The notes: a model not told the origin generated them from the sequence alone. 64,000 nucleotides of DNA from Deltaproteobacteria bacterium (GCA_020633415.1 JACKDQ010000001.1:62001-126000); one strand, 5' to 3'; positions 16,053 to 25,258 are shown, counted from the first letter of the stretch. Translations and numbers: made by a program.

Positions 16053-16927
16053 GAACGGCGCTGCTGCACTATGGCCCGTTAGCCGTGGCGGTTTGCGTCG
16101 GTGGCGCGCTGTTTGTCTTGGCGCTGGCTGTTCTGCGCGCCCGCGCGGCGCGGCCGGCCAAGGCGGTCGACCCCGAGGCTCCCCGCGGTGTACGCGGCGT
16201 CGGTCTAGGCTTGGTGCGTCGGCTCGGCGATCTCAACGCCGGGCGCGTCAAGCCGGCGTTCGCCGATAAGATGAAGCGTCGGTTCATCGCGATGGGGCGC
16301 CCCGACTATCGCCCGGAGGATTTCCTCGGCCAACAGATCCTTTACCTGCTGTTGTTCGGTCTGCTTGGGCTGATGCTGATGAATATGCTCGGTCGGCCGC
16401 TTTGGTACGCGGTCGCCTTTGCGCTCTTTGGCTACGCCTTTCCACATATCTGGGTCAACGATCAGATCAAGAAACGTCAGCGGGCGATCAGTCGCGCGAT
16501 GCCCTATCACATCGACCTGCTGACGCTGTCGGTCGAAGCTGGCTTAGATTTTCAGGCCGCGCTGGCCAAAGTCGTGGAAAAGGGCATTGCCGGGCCGCTT
16601 CTCGACGAGATGAGTTTGATCCTCCGCGAAATCCGTGTGGGCAAGACGCGCGCCGAAGCGCTGCGCAACTTTGCCGAGCGCATTCAGCTGGGCGAAGTCT
16701 CGACATTCGTTTCCAACCTCGTTCAAGCCGACCGGATGGGCACCTCGATGGGCAAGGTGTTGCGCATTCAGAGCACGCAGATGCGTGTGGCCCGCAATCA
16801 GCGCGCCGAGAAGTTGGCCAACGAGGCGCCGGTTAAGATGCTCCTGCCGCTGATCGCCTGCATTTTTCCCACGGTGTTCTTGGTGCTGTTTGGGCCGATC
16901 ATCTACCGCCTGATGTACGGGGGGTAG
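16049..16927 (+). CDS. tadC: Tad pilus inner-membrane platform protein TadC
   Basis: 292 residues with the second T2SS-F-type domain of the Tad system. The motifs are RAISRAMPYHIDLLTLSVEAGLD followed by FQAALAKV, and LGEVSTFVSNLVQADRMGTSMG then VLRIQS. The C-terminal LPLIACIFPTVFLVLFGPII helix is typical of TadC. An N-terminal membrane segment is at about 8-28. It partners TadB. The ATG overlaps the tadB stop, and the FHA gene follows 5 bp later. Confidence 0.93.
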   Translation: MRTALLHYGPLAVAVCVGGALFVLALAVLRARAARPAKAVDPEAPRGVRGVGLGLVRRLGDLNAGRVKPAFADKMKRRFIAMGRPDYRPEDFLGQQILYLLLFGLLGLMLMNMLGRPLWYAVAFALFGYAFPHIWVNDQIKKRQRAISRAMPYHIDLLTLSVEAGLDFQAALAKVVEKGIAGPLLDEMSLILREIRVGKTRAEALRNFAERIQLGEVSTFVSNLVQADRMGTSMGKVLRIQSTQMRVARNQRAEKLANEAPVKMLLPLIACIFPTVFLVLFGPIIYRLMYGG

Positions 16928-16932
16928 CTCGC

Positions 16933-18186
16933 GTGAGTGGCCAAGCGCAGGGTAAGTCCTCCACCGGTTTCGTGTTGACCGAAGTCGACGGACCACGTCG
17001 CGGACAGGACCACTATTACGACGAGCGCGCACAGATCGGTCGCACCGAGGAAAATGATTTGATGTTGGTTGCGCAGGGTGTTTCGCGCAAGCATGCCCGA
17101 ATTTGGGTCGAGCATGGCGTTCATCTGTTGCTCGATCTTGGTAGTGCCAACGGGTCGCGTCTCAACGGCGAAAAGGTCGGGCGCGACCCCGAAGTGTTGC
17201 GCGATGGCGACTATCTGACCTTTGGTGATCTGACCCTGCAGTTTTCGTTGATCGAGGCGCAGCGTGGCGATCCGACCGCGGAGACGCGCTATGAAGGAGA
17301 CGACGTCGATGCTGCGGCTCGCAAGAAGACCGGTACCGGTGGTCGACGGCGGCGGTTGCTGGCGATACTGGCGATCGCGTTGGTGGTCGTCCTCGGTTGG
17401 GGCGCCTACAAGCGTTGTGGCGGTGGTGGGCCGATCTCCAGCGGCGGTGACGACTCCGACGAGCCGGTGTTGTACACCGACAGCGACGAGTTCTTCGGGC
17501 GCGTCTTCGGCAACGGCGAATGGGATCGCAGCCATCCGAGCCGCTTGATCCTCGAATTTACCTATACCGGCGGAATGGTGACGCTCAATTACGCCGCCTC
17601 TGGCGTCGACAAGGTTGGCGAGTTGACGGTGATTCTCAATGGTGAGTCGATTGGCGAAGTACCGCTGACGATGTCTGGCTGGCGCTACGGCCTTTCGATG
17701 AAACTGCCGAAGGACAAGCTGAAGAAAGAGAATCAACTGATCTTCGAGAACACGCTCAATCCGCCCGGCGACGATACCTGGCAGGTGTGTTACATCCGTA
17801 TCGTTCAAGAAGCGATTCCGCCAGCGGATGTTCAAGAGGCGACCTATCAGTTCCGCTTGGCCAAGCAGCTCTGGGACGACCGCGGCGTCGAGACGGGCAA
17901 CATGTATCGTGCGCTATTGGGCTTTCGCAAGGCACGCAAGTACCTCGAAGGACTCGCTCAGAAGCCTGTGCTCTATCGCGAGATCGAAGAGCTGATCGCG
18001 ACTATCGACGGTGCGCTGACGAAGATCTTCCAAAACGCGCTGTTTTCGGCTCGTCGCGCGGAGCGCGTCGGACGCGGATCCGCGGAGGCGCTCTCGGCGC
18101 TCTCCGATGCCCTGCGCCACTTCACCGACAAGAACGACTTCCGCTATCGCGAGCTCAAACGCTACGTCGACGCGCTCAGCGAGTAA
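16933..18186 (+). CDS. FHA-domain membrane protein of the Tad locus
   Basis: 417 residues from GTG 16933. An N-terminal FHA domain (about 15-105) carries the phosphothreonine-binding signature: IGRTEENDLMLVAQGVSRKHARI, then LLDLGSANGSRLNGEKVG. One membrane segment (about 138-155, LLAILAIALVVVLGWGAY) leads to a C-terminal domain with beta-rich (EFTYTGGMVTLNY) and helical parts. FHA genes are common in Tad clusters and probably recruit phosphorylated partners to the platform. The phosphorylating kinase could be any of the Ser/Thr kinases in this window; that link is inference. Last gene of the cpaB-tadB-tadC run. Confidence 0.88.
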   Translation: MSGQAQGKSSTGFVLTEVDGPRRGQDHYYDERAQIGRTEENDLMLVAQGVSRKHARIWVEHGVHLLLDLGSANGSRLNGEKVGRDPEVLRDGDYLTFGDLTLQFSLIEAQRGDPTAETRYEGDDVDAAARKKTGTGGRRRRLLAILAIALVVVLGWGAYKRCGGGGPISSGGDDSDEPVLYTDSDEFFGRVFGNGEWDRSHPSRLILEFTYTGGMVTLNYAASGVDKVGELTVILNGESIGEVPLTMSGWRYGLSMKLPKDKLKKENQLIFENTLNPPGDDTWQVCYIRIVQEAIPPADVQEATYQFRLAKQLWDDRGVETGNMYRALLGFRKARKYLEGLAQKPVLYREIEELIATIDGALTKIFQNALFSARRAERVGRGSAEALSALSDALRHFTDKNDFRYRELKRYVDALSE

Positions 18187-18233
18187 CTCAGCAGACAAAT
18201 CACGCGAGCAGTGACGTGTTCGATTTATCGGGC

Positions 18234-18262
18234 TTGACGCTTCCCCGAATCCGTAGCATACC
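18234..18262 (+). promoter_or_regulatory. Candidate promoter of the 102-aa protein gene
   Basis: TTGACG at 18234-18239 and CATACC at 18257-18262 with a 17-bp spacer, 46 bp before the ATG. The -10 box matches the consensus at only three positions. Confidence 0.35.
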
Positions 18263-18308
18263 AAGCGTCCGCCGGGCCCACACACGCAGACAATTTGGAG
18301 TCTTCACC

Positions 18309-18617
18309 ATGCAGCGACAGACGACTGTTGAGCAAAAGACCCCCAGGCATGCGGTGTCGGCGAGCCGGCTGCTCTTTGGTGGGCGAGCGCCCAGCCGCCA
18401 ACAACTGCTGCGCTTGCTTCACCCGGCCTGCAACGCCGCGCCCCCGCCTCTGCCCGGCGATCTGTTCTATCTTGACGATGCGGCACTAGAGGCGCTGGTC
18501 GAAGAGGTGCTCGGCGAGCGGCGAGACGCGATGCTCGGCGATGCCGACGAGCTTTTTGTTGATCTCGATCGACTGCTAGCGATCTACCGTCGCTGGGGCG
18601 TGTCCGCCGAGCAGTAG
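18309..18617 (+). CDS. Hypothetical protein, 102 aa
   Basis: The start at ATG 18309 has GGAG upstream. The protein is soluble, with a basic N-terminal half (VSASRLLFGGRAPSRQQLLRL) and an acidic helical C-terminal half (LEALVEEVLGERRDAMLG then DADELFVDLDRLLAIYRRWG). No signal peptide, no cysteine cluster, no family recognised. A plausible promoter precedes it. After it comes a 244-bp gap with two copies of AAAGCCACGGCGTGC (18622-18655) and nothing else I can support. Confidence 0.6.
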   Translation: MQRQTTVEQKTPRHAVSASRLLFGGRAPSRQQLLRLLHPACNAAPPPLPGDLFYLDDAALEALVEEVLGERRDAMLGDADELFVDLDRLLAIYRRWGVSAEQ

Positions 18618-18861
18618 GCCAAAGCCACGGCGTGCCAGGCGAAAGCCACGGCGTGCGCCGCTGCTCCGACAATTGTCTGACAGACGTGATCTTGAACACA
18701 GGCCGTGCTGCCTTGTGGTGCTAGCGTCGCTGGAACCACCTTTTTGGAGGCTGCCCGATGAGCACGGTTCGAGACATCGCTCGATTACCGCGGCGAGATT
18801 CACGGCGATGCGGCGTTGTTGGCGGCGATCGGCTGGCAGGGCTAGGCGCGGCCTCGCGCTC

Positions 18862-20298
18862 CTATGGAGCGCCGGTGATCGACCAGATGAACGCGTCGCC
18901 GGCGGCACGACCGCGTACGGTGATCGGCGCGTCGCCGTTAGGGAATATTGCCGGCGCCTGGCCACCAAGTTGTCCGGCGACGATCGGGCCGGCGTCGCAT
19001 GCAAGAGCGGTGGCCGTGGCGTTGGCGATCTCGGCGACGACCTCGACCTGCTCACCGATTTCGGCGAGGGCGAAGCCTGCGCGCGTCGAGCCGACGATCC
19101 AGAGCTTGCTAAACAGATCGCGGGCAAGATCGACGGCGTTGGTGAGTTTGGGAACGTTGGCCACGCGCGTCGCCACCAGCCGCGGCGCTGTAGCGCCGCC
19201 GCCTTCTTGCGCGACCAAGCTCACGGCGAATGTCTGTTTGACCGGCGTGGTTTCGACCATGCCCGCTTGCGGTAGGGTGCCGGCAACCCAGATCTGACCG
19301 TCGTCGATATGCAGCGCGGTCAACACGGCGTTGGGCTGGGTCCATGAAGCGATGGTGCGCAGTCCACCGGTAGCATTGGGGTCGCGGCTAAGCAGCGCGA
19401 CAACAGCGCTTCCGTCGGTACGGTTGGCGATGGCGACAAGCTCGGCCAAGCAGTTTTCGCAGGTAGCCAACGCGTGGATCTTGCCGAGTTCTGGGGTAAA
19501 GGTTTGGGTGTTGCCGTCGGCGATCGCCAGCAACGTCGTGCCATCGCTGACCCAGCGGGTCCCTCGCGCGTCGACGGCGAGCGCCGAGATCGTCGTCAGT
19601 GCAGTCTGAACAAATCGCGGGTCGCTTTGTTGAGATTGGCGCTCGCTGGTCGTTGCCAAACCCGCCAGATAAGTGCCCTGCTTGAGTGTACCTAGACCAA
19701 AGACCGACTCGCCGTTCCACGTGAAGTCGCCGTGGTGATCGCCAGCAACCCATGCGCGAACGCCAGGACCGCCGAAGGCGATCGCCAGCGCTTGATCGTC
19801 GGAGAGGCTTTCGGCGAAATTCGTTGAGCGAGCGACGACTCCGTAGCCCGGAAGCAGCTGAACGGCGAAGCCATCGCGATGATGCAGCGAGCCATCGTCG
19901 ACGTACTGTCCTTTGCCGGCGCCGTGGACGAGCGGCTTGTTGTTTGCGACGTCGATACGCTCAACCAGCAGCGCCTCGCTGAAACTACCGACTGCGTAAC
20001 AGCCTTCGTCAAGGCTACAGGCCAGGTCGTTGAGCGCGACGTTGGCCTGGGCGCCGATCTCGTCATTGACCACCTTGGCGAGTTCGGCCTTGTCGAGCGC
20101 AGTGAGTTGAGTGCTGCTGGCGATGCTCAGCCGATTGAGCGAAAAGGTCTGCAAACCGCCCGTGAGGAACTCGCCCTTGCCCGTGGCCGGGTCGGCGCCG
20201 CAGTCGCCAACACAAGGCGTCGGCTGGCAGCCGCCGCTCGCTAGACCGAGTAGCGAAAGCAGGGCCAACGTACAGAGCGCTGTCGGGTATCTCTTCAT
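18862..20298 (-). CDS. Lipoprotein with beta-propeller-like repeats
   Basis: The start at ATG 20298 has GGAGG upstream. The signal ends LLGLASGGC. About 450 residues follow with alternating short strands and recurring Trp/Asp/Gly blocks (LSDDQALAIAFGGPGVRAWV, VDARGTRWVSDGTTLLAIAD, IDDGQIWVAGTLPQAG, DLFSKLWIVGSTRAGFALAE), the look of a degenerate propeller. Four Cys near the N-terminus (CQPTPCVGDCG) and a CENC pair could form disulfides. No enzymatic motif. Probably a surface or periplasmic scaffold. It is divergent from the 20.6-kb operon, with its own promoter candidate. Confidence 0.75.
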   Translation of the reverse strand: MKRYPTALCTLALLSLLGLASGGCQPTPCVGDCGADPATGKGEFLTGGLQTFSLNRLSIASSTQLTALDKAELAKVVNDEIGAQANVALNDLACSLDEGCYAVGSFSEALLVERIDVANNKPLVHGAGKGQYVDDGSLHHRDGFAVQLLPGYGVVARSTNFAESLSDDQALAIAFGGPGVRAWVAGDHHGDFTWNGESVFGLGTLKQGTYLAGLATTSERQSQQSDPRFVQTALTTISALAVDARGTRWVSDGTTLLAIADGNTQTFTPELGKIHALATCENCLAELVAIANRTDGSAVVALLSRDPNATGGLRTIASWTQPNAVLTALHIDDGQIWVAGTLPQAGMVETTPVKQTFAVSLVAQEGGGATAPRLVATRVANVPKLTNAVDLARDLFSKLWIVGSTRAGFALAEIGEQVEVVAEIANATATALACDAGPIVAGQLGGQAPAIFPNGDAPITVRGRAAGDAFIWSITGAP

Positions 20299-20336
20299 CG
20301 CCGTTCCTCCGGGCCTGAGAAACAGCAAGCGACGTG

Positions 20337-20365
20337 CCAATAAGATGCCGGAAATTATTTGCCAA
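20337..20365 (-). promoter_or_regulatory. Candidate promoter of the propeller-like lipoprotein
   Basis: On the minus strand, TTGGCA (20365-20360), a 17-bp spacer and TATTGG (20342-20337). The implied start point lies about 30 nt before the ATG at 20298 and leaves room for the GGAGG ribosome site. The rest of the 300-bp gap to 20598 shows no clear plus-strand promoter. Confidence 0.45.
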
Positions 20366-20598
20366 AATAGGCTCAAGCTAGGGACGGTTGGCCCGCAGTG
20401 CTGGCCTGCCGGTTAGCCACTATTCAAGGGTGTCGCTCGCCGGCCAGCTGGCTAACAAAGCGCGACGGCTCGGGAAAAGTGGTAATCTCGCAGGATCAAG
20501 CGACCAGCTGCCGACGAAGTGAGGTCTCCGCTGCGTGCCGATGGGAACAAGCATCGGCCCTTCGTCGTTTGTTATCGCAGGGGTAGGAGCAACGCCTT

Positions 20599-22527
20599 GT
20601 GAAAAGGGTGCGAAGTGGTTTCCGACGGCTGTACCTAGCCTGGTTTGTTGTACTCGCGGTGGTCATCGCGTTGACGGCATTCCTTCGCCAAGACGCGTTT
20701 CAGTTCTTCGGCATCGCCGAGACGCGCGAGATCGTGATCAACTCGGAAAGCTCGGTCGAGCTCGCCGCGATCTCGGTGACCGAGGGGCAAGTCGTCAACA
20801 AGGACGCACCGCTGGTCGAATTGCATAGTCCCGAGCTGACGATCCAGATCTCGCACCTGTCTCATCAGTTGCGCGAGCTCGTCGCCAAAAAGGGTGTCGA
20901 CCGCACGGCCCTGCAGTCGCAGATCAATCAACTTAAGGCGCAGCGATCGGCGCGCGTTGCCGAGATCAACTTTCGCCTGCGCGAGCTGGAGAACCAATAT
21001 CGCATCAATAAGGCGCTGACCGCCGAGCTGAAGAGCGTCAAGACCACTCGGGAGGCGCAAAGCCCCTTGGCCCTGCGCATCGAGAGCCTGCGTCAAGAAC
21101 GGCAGCTGGCGGCGAGTCCGTTTAGCATCCGCATCCAGCTGCTCGAAAAGCAACTCAACGACGCAGGTGCGCCGATCAAGATTCAGGTCGAGCGGCTCAA
21201 ACAGGAGCTAGCGTTGCTCGAAGCCAAGCGCGATCGGTTGAAGATCACATCACCGATCGACGGCGTGATCGGTTCGATCAACTACAAGGCTGGCGCCAAG
21301 ATTGCGCCGTTTTCGCCGATTCTCACGCTGCATTCTCGTCGGCCGTCGCTGGTCAAAGGGTATGTCCACGAGAACCTGCACAGCCGGATCTCGATCGGCA
21401 TGAAGGTCAAGGTCGCGTCTGTCGCGACGCCCGAGCGTCCCGTCGACGGTGAGGTCGTCGGTGTCGGCGCGCGAATCGTCGCCTATCCGGTGCGTCTGCA
21501 GAAGCGCCCCGACATGCCGGTTTGGGGGCGAGAGCTGGTGATCCGTATTCCGCCGAACAACCCATTTTTGCTCGGCGAACGCACGTTGATCGCGATTCCC
21601 GACACGCGAGGGTTGCGTGGGCGACTTTGGGCGGCACCGCTGCCGAACGCGCCGCCTGGCGCCGCAAAACGCCCCAGCACTAGCACTGCTGCCGATCCGC
21701 GCCCGATCGTGCCGCTGCAGACCGGTGCGATCGAAGCTTCAGCGGCGCTCTATTTGCCGCAGCTTGGCGGCGCGCTGATCGCCAGCGACGACACGCCAAA
21801 CAATCGCCCGCTGTTGATGTTGGTCGATCGCCAGGGAAAGGTGCGCGCGGAATTGGCGATCAGCGGCGCCAAAAAGATCGACGATATGGAAGCGCTGACC
21901 GTCGATAATCGTGGGCGAATTTATCTGGCAAGCTCGCAGAGCTTCAACAAGCGAGGAAAGCAGAAGAAGCGTCGCCGACGGCTGTGGCGGTTGTCGCGCC
22001 AAGGAACGCATCTCGCCTTCGAATCGGGTGTCGATCTTTATCACCAGCTGGAGCGCCTGGCGGCGATCGGCGACAAGCGTCCCTGGGCGGCGTTTTTGCG
22101 TCGCGGCGTCGCCGAGCGTTCGATCAACATCGAAGGCATCAGCTGGTCCGGTGGCGCGCTCTATCTCGGTTTCAAGCGGCCGCAGATCGCTGGCAAGGCG
22201 GTTGTGCTGCGGCTGGCTGATGCCGACAAACTGATGTCAGGAGCCGACCTTTCCGCCGAGCAGGTTCAGTTGGCGCATCAATTGGATCTGCAAGGTGAGG
22301 AGTTATCCGACCTGCTGGTCGAGGATCAGCGGCTGTTTGTGACCAGTACCCGAGGTGGTGCGGGTGGCAGCGTGTGGCGGATCGAATCGGCTACGGTCAA
22401 GCGGCTGAGGCGCTACGACGGTCCGCGGCCCGAGGGGTTATCGCGTCTGAATGACAAGACGCTGCTGGTGGTCTTCGACCAGGGCGCTGAGGCGCCGTCA
22501 TTGATCAGCGAGGTGGCAGCGAAATGA
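20599..22527 (+). CDS. HlyD-type membrane fusion protein fused to a DUF3616-like propeller
   Basis: 642 residues. An N-terminal cytoplasmic tip and one membrane segment (about 10-28) lead to a periplasmic adaptor. It has a lipoyl-like half (VELAAISVTEGQVVNKDAPL), a long coiled-coil hairpin (about 85-210), the second lipoyl half (KITSPIDGVIGSINYKAGAK) and a beta-barrel (about 250-330). After a Pro/Thr linker (about 355-375), residues 380-640 form a separate domain: KKIDDMEALTVDNRGRIYLA, SINIEGISWSGGALYLGFK, DLLVEDQRLFVTSTRGG, RPEGLSRLNDKTLLVVFDQG. These match the DUF3616 propeller pattern. First gene of a five-gene run; its stop overlaps the next start by 4 bp. The fusion is unusual. Confidence 0.88.
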   Translation: MKRVRSGFRRLYLAWFVVLAVVIALTAFLRQDAFQFFGIAETREIVINSESSVELAAISVTEGQVVNKDAPLVELHSPELTIQISHLSHQLRELVAKKGVDRTALQSQINQLKAQRSARVAEINFRLRELENQYRINKALTAELKSVKTTREAQSPLALRIESLRQERQLAASPFSIRIQLLEKQLNDAGAPIKIQVERLKQELALLEAKRDRLKITSPIDGVIGSINYKAGAKIAPFSPILTLHSRRPSLVKGYVHENLHSRISIGMKVKVASVATPERPVDGEVVGVGARIVAYPVRLQKRPDMPVWGRELVIRIPPNNPFLLGERTLIAIPDTRGLRGRLWAAPLPNAPPGAAKRPSTSTAADPRPIVPLQTGAIEASAALYLPQLGGALIASDDTPNNRPLLMLVDRQGKVRAELAISGAKKIDDMEALTVDNRGRIYLASSQSFNKRGKQKKRRRRLWRLSRQGTHLAFESGVDLYHQLERLAAIGDKRPWAAFLRRGVAERSINIEGISWSGGALYLGFKRPQIAGKAVVLRLADADKLMSGADLSAEQVQLAHQLDLQGEELSDLLVEDQRLFVTSTRGGAGGSVWRIESATVKRLRRYDGPRPEGLSRLNDKTLLVVFDQGAEAPSLISEVAAK

Positions 22528-23786
22528 TCCGGTTTTTGTGGGCGTTGGTTCTGCTGGTCGTGAGCGTTACGCCGGTAGCCGGCCAGACGCTGAGCGCTGC
22601 GGCGTTTCTATCGAGTGCGAAAGATGATTTGCGCGTTCGCAATCATCGCGAGCTGCTCGACTACTTGGCTAGCGCTGCGCGCGATACGCCGTATATCGAT
22701 CGGATCGAGCTCCGCACCGAGACCGACAATTTCGATATCTTGCGTCAACGCTACGCGCTGCGTGTCTATCCGCGCGGCTGGGGCGAGACGAGCTCGGCGC
22801 GCAACGTGCATTACGCCCGCTCGATCGCCAAGCGTTACGAACAGCGGCGGTTGCTGATCGATGCATTGGCCGAGCGCTACGAGCTACTTCTCGAATACGT
22901 TGAAGTTAAACAACTGATCGCGCTCTACCAAAGCCTGCTGGCCACTATCGGCGACGGGATTGCCGTCTTGCGCCGATTGACCGGCGTCGTGCAAAGCCGG
23001 ATCGATCTCAATCCGCTGCTGACCGCGGAGGATCGCTATGTCGATCTGCAGCTCGATTTGGTACGGCTTGAGGACCGGATGACCTCCGTCAGCCATAAGG
23101 TTCTTGCGCTGGCCAAGGGGGCCAAACAGATCGGCTTTTCGGCCGATCAGCTCAAGGATGTGCAGTCGATCGCTGCCGTGGCCCGGGAACTTGCCAAGTC
23201 CAAGGCTACGCCGAATAACGTCGATTTGGAGACGCGTCGTGCCGAAGTCGGGTTGGCGCAGGCGCGCTACCGCTTGGAAGTTGCGCGCCAACACGATTAT
23301 CTGAGCTACCTGGCGCTCGAATACGACACGCAGTTTCGCGACAGTTCGCAACGGGCGTTTTCGCTAAACCTCGGCATCAAGTTGCCATTCATCCGGCGAG
23401 ACAGCGACGATATCGATCGGCGAAAAACGGCTCATCTTTCAGAAAAGCTGCGCTACGCCCAAGCCGTCTATCGCGCGAGAGAGCGACAGCGTTCGGTGCT
23501 GAGTTCGCTTGAACGGCTGGTTCGTCAGCACGATATTCTGATCCGCCGAAAGACCACCGGCGACGCCAAGACCTCGTTCGAACGCTACCGCAAGATGGAG
23601 GGCATCGACCCGCTCGCGCTGTTGCGCTTGAAGCAGAGCATCATCGAGGGAGACATCCGCGTCGTTCGCCTCGAGCGCTCGATTCGCACACGGTTTGTGC
23701 AGCTGCTGGTGCTGCTCGGTCGACTGGATGGGCCGCCGCTGACCAATCAACTGTCGCGCGCTGGCGAGCGCTTGTTTGGGGGCTAG
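22524..23786 (+). CDS. TolC-like outer membrane channel protein
   Basis: 420 residues with a signal peptide (MIRFLWALVLLVVSVTPVAG). Long amphipathic coiled-coil helices alternate with short strands in the outer membrane efflux protein pattern: LIDALAERYELLLEYVEVKQ, LETRRAEVGLAQARYRLEVA, then strands (YLALEYDTQFRDS, FSLNLGIKLPFI) and a second helical set. TolC trimers form an outer-membrane duct and tunnel that docks onto an HlyD-type adaptor, here encoded immediately upstream with an ATGA overlap. The protein is shorter and more divergent than E. coli TolC. No ABC, RND or MFS pump gene is in the run. Confidence 0.82.
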   Translation: MIRFLWALVLLVVSVTPVAGQTLSAAAFLSSAKDDLRVRNHRELLDYLASAARDTPYIDRIELRTETDNFDILRQRYALRVYPRGWGETSSARNVHYARSIAKRYEQRRLLIDALAERYELLLEYVEVKQLIALYQSLLATIGDGIAVLRRLTGVVQSRIDLNPLLTAEDRYVDLQLDLVRLEDRMTSVSHKVLALAKGAKQIGFSADQLKDVQSIAAVARELAKSKATPNNVDLETRRAEVGLAQARYRLEVARQHDYLSYLALEYDTQFRDSSQRAFSLNLGIKLPFIRRDSDDIDRRKTAHLSEKLRYAQAVYRARERQRSVLSSLERLVRQHDILIRRKTTGDAKTSFERYRKMEGIDPLALLRLKQSIIEGDIRVVRLERSIRTRFVQLLVLLGRLDGPPLTNQLSRAGERLFGG

Positions 23787-23788
23787 CC

Positions 23789-24559
23789 GTGCGGCTTGAG
23801 CGACTGGAACTGAAGTACACGATACCGCTATCGCTGGTCGACGCGATCGCCGATTACGCGAGCTGTTACTGTTCGCCAGATAAGTATTCGCCCGAGGGTG
23901 GCGGTTACTACACCGTCAACTCGCTGTATCTGGATTCTCCGGGGTTTGCTTTGCTGAAAAATCGCCTCGAGCGTCGTGCCAATCGCGTCAACTTGAGGAT
24001 CCGCAGTTACGGAGAGCTTGCCGACCCACCTTATCACTTGGAGATCAAGCAAAAGGTCGGATCGGTGGTGCGCAAATATCGCGCGACCGTCGCTGACGAT
24101 CCTGGCACGCTGCTCGAAAGCGATATGCTCGATCGCGCCGATGTCGCGCGTGACGACCGAGAGAACCTCGAACTATTTGCGCTGCTTCATGCAAGCTATG
24201 GACTTGAACCCAAAGTGTTGATGACCTATCGCCGGCGCGCGCTGAACAGTGATGTTGATGACTACGCGCGTGTTACCTTCGATACCGAGCTGCGCTGCGC
24301 TTGGCGCGATCGTTATCGCTTGACTCACGACGCGGGTGAGTTCAGCGCCTGTGACCTGCCGGAGTTCTACGACCCGGGATGCTCTGTTGTGCTCGAGCTC
24401 AAGTGCTACGCTGCTCATCTGCCGTGCTGGATGCTGGACTTGGTCAAACAGTTCTCTTTGCGGCGGCGGAGCTTCTCGAAATACCTCGCTGCTGCGGCCC
24501 AGACGACCACTGCGGCGCGCTACGCTGGGGATCGGCGTAGCAGCGCGGTTTGGCTTTAA
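23789..24559 (+). CDS. VTC domain protein (polyphosphate polymerase-type)
   Basis: 256 residues, a stand-alone VTC domain of the CYTH/triphosphate-tunnel type. Characteristic elements are ERLELKYTIP at the N-terminus, YYTVNSLYLDSPGF, RANRVNLRIRSYG, YHLEIKQKVGSVVRKYRA, VLMTYRRRAL, RVTFDTELRC, VVLELKC and FSLRRRSFSKY. The alternating Glu, Lys and Arg in these strands line the tunnel in yeast Vtc4, which makes polyphosphate from ATP. Bacterial homologues are assumed to act on ATP or polyphosphate. The start is GTG at 23789, two bases after the tolC-like stop. Cytosolic, probably held at the membrane by the DUF4956 neighbour. Confidence 0.9.
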   Translation: MRLERLELKYTIPLSLVDAIADYASCYCSPDKYSPEGGGYYTVNSLYLDSPGFALLKNRLERRANRVNLRIRSYGELADPPYHLEIKQKVGSVVRKYRATVADDPGTLLESDMLDRADVARDDRENLELFALLHASYGLEPKVLMTYRRRALNSDVDDYARVTFDTELRCAWRDRYRLTHDAGEFSACDLPEFYDPGCSVVLELKCYAAHLPCWMLDLVKQFSLRRRSFSKYLAAAAQTTTAARYAGDRRSSAVWL

Positions 24560-24571
24560 TCGGAGCGCTTG

Positions 24572-25258
24572 ATGCTCGACTATTTGACACTCCAGACGGC
24601 TTCTGCCAATCCGACCCTGCTGACGGCGATCTACACGCTGTTGATCGCTTTCTTGCTGTCGGCGGCGGTCGGTATCACCTATGTCAAGACCTTCCGCGGC
24701 ATGTCGTACTCCCAGGGCTATGTCGCCGCCTTGATCCTCTCGTCGATCGTCGCGGCGACGGTGATGCAGGCGATTGGCGATAGTCTGGCGCGCGGGCTCG
24801 GCATTCTTGGGGCGTTGGCGATCATTCGCTTCCGAACCAACTTCAAGGATGCACGCGACATTATCTTCATGTTCGCGTCCCTGGCGGCGGGTATTGCTTG
24901 CGGCGTCGGTGGCTATGTGGTCGCCGTCGTTGGCACCTTCGGGTTCATCCTGATCGCAGTGCTTCTATATCTAACGCCGCTCTCGCAAAGCAGTCTTTAT
25001 GACGGCATGCTGCGGTTTGCTATGCCGAGCAGCGGCAAAGAACGCGTCGAGCTTGATGGCGTGCTCGACAGCCACTGCCAGACCTTTGCGCTGATCACCT
25101 TGCGCGAAGTCGCGCAGGGGTCATTGATGGACTACGCCTATCACGTCAAACTGCGGCCGGGCATCAGCAACGAAACCTTGCTTGATGAGTTGCGCAGGCG
25201 GATTCCGACGATCCAGAGCTTACGACTAATGATGCAGGAGACGACGATTGAGATCTAA
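24572..25258 (+). CDS. DUF4956 membrane protein
   Basis: 228 residues from ATG 24572 (GGAG at 24562). Three to four membrane helices occupy the first 140 residues (LLTAIYTLLIAFLLSAAVG, GYVAALILSSIVAATVMQA, ASLAAGIACGVGGYVVAVVG, FGFILIAVLLYLTPL). Between helices lies the diagnostic stretch LGILGALAIIRFRTNFKDAR followed by DIIFMFASL. The C-terminal cytosolic part (about 150-228) has a ferredoxin-like pattern (TFALITLREVAQGS, LLDELRRRIPTIQSLRL). DUF4956 genes commonly sit beside VTC genes, as here. A role as the membrane partner or channel for the VTC enzyme is inference. Confidence 0.9.
   Translation: MLDYLTLQTASANPTLLTAIYTLLIAFLLSAAVGITYVKTFRGMSYSQGYVAALILSSIVAATVMQAIGDSLARGLGILGALAIIRFRTNFKDARDIIFMFASLAAGIACGVGGYVVAVVGTFGFILIAVLLYLTPLSQSSLYDGMLRFAMPSSGKERVELDGVLDSHCQTFALITLREVAQGSLMDYAYHVKLRPGISNETLLDELRRRIPTIQSLRLMMQETTIEI

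Noticed and set aside
16903..17835. Minus-strand frame over the FHA gene
   Set aside because: Antisense to an FHA domain with full motifs.
18758..18861. ATG with a GGAGG site starting a plus-strand frame after the 102-aa gene
   Set aside because: The frame runs antisense into the propeller-like lipoprotein and is not coding-like. A short stretch in another frame (about 28 codons) is too small to support.
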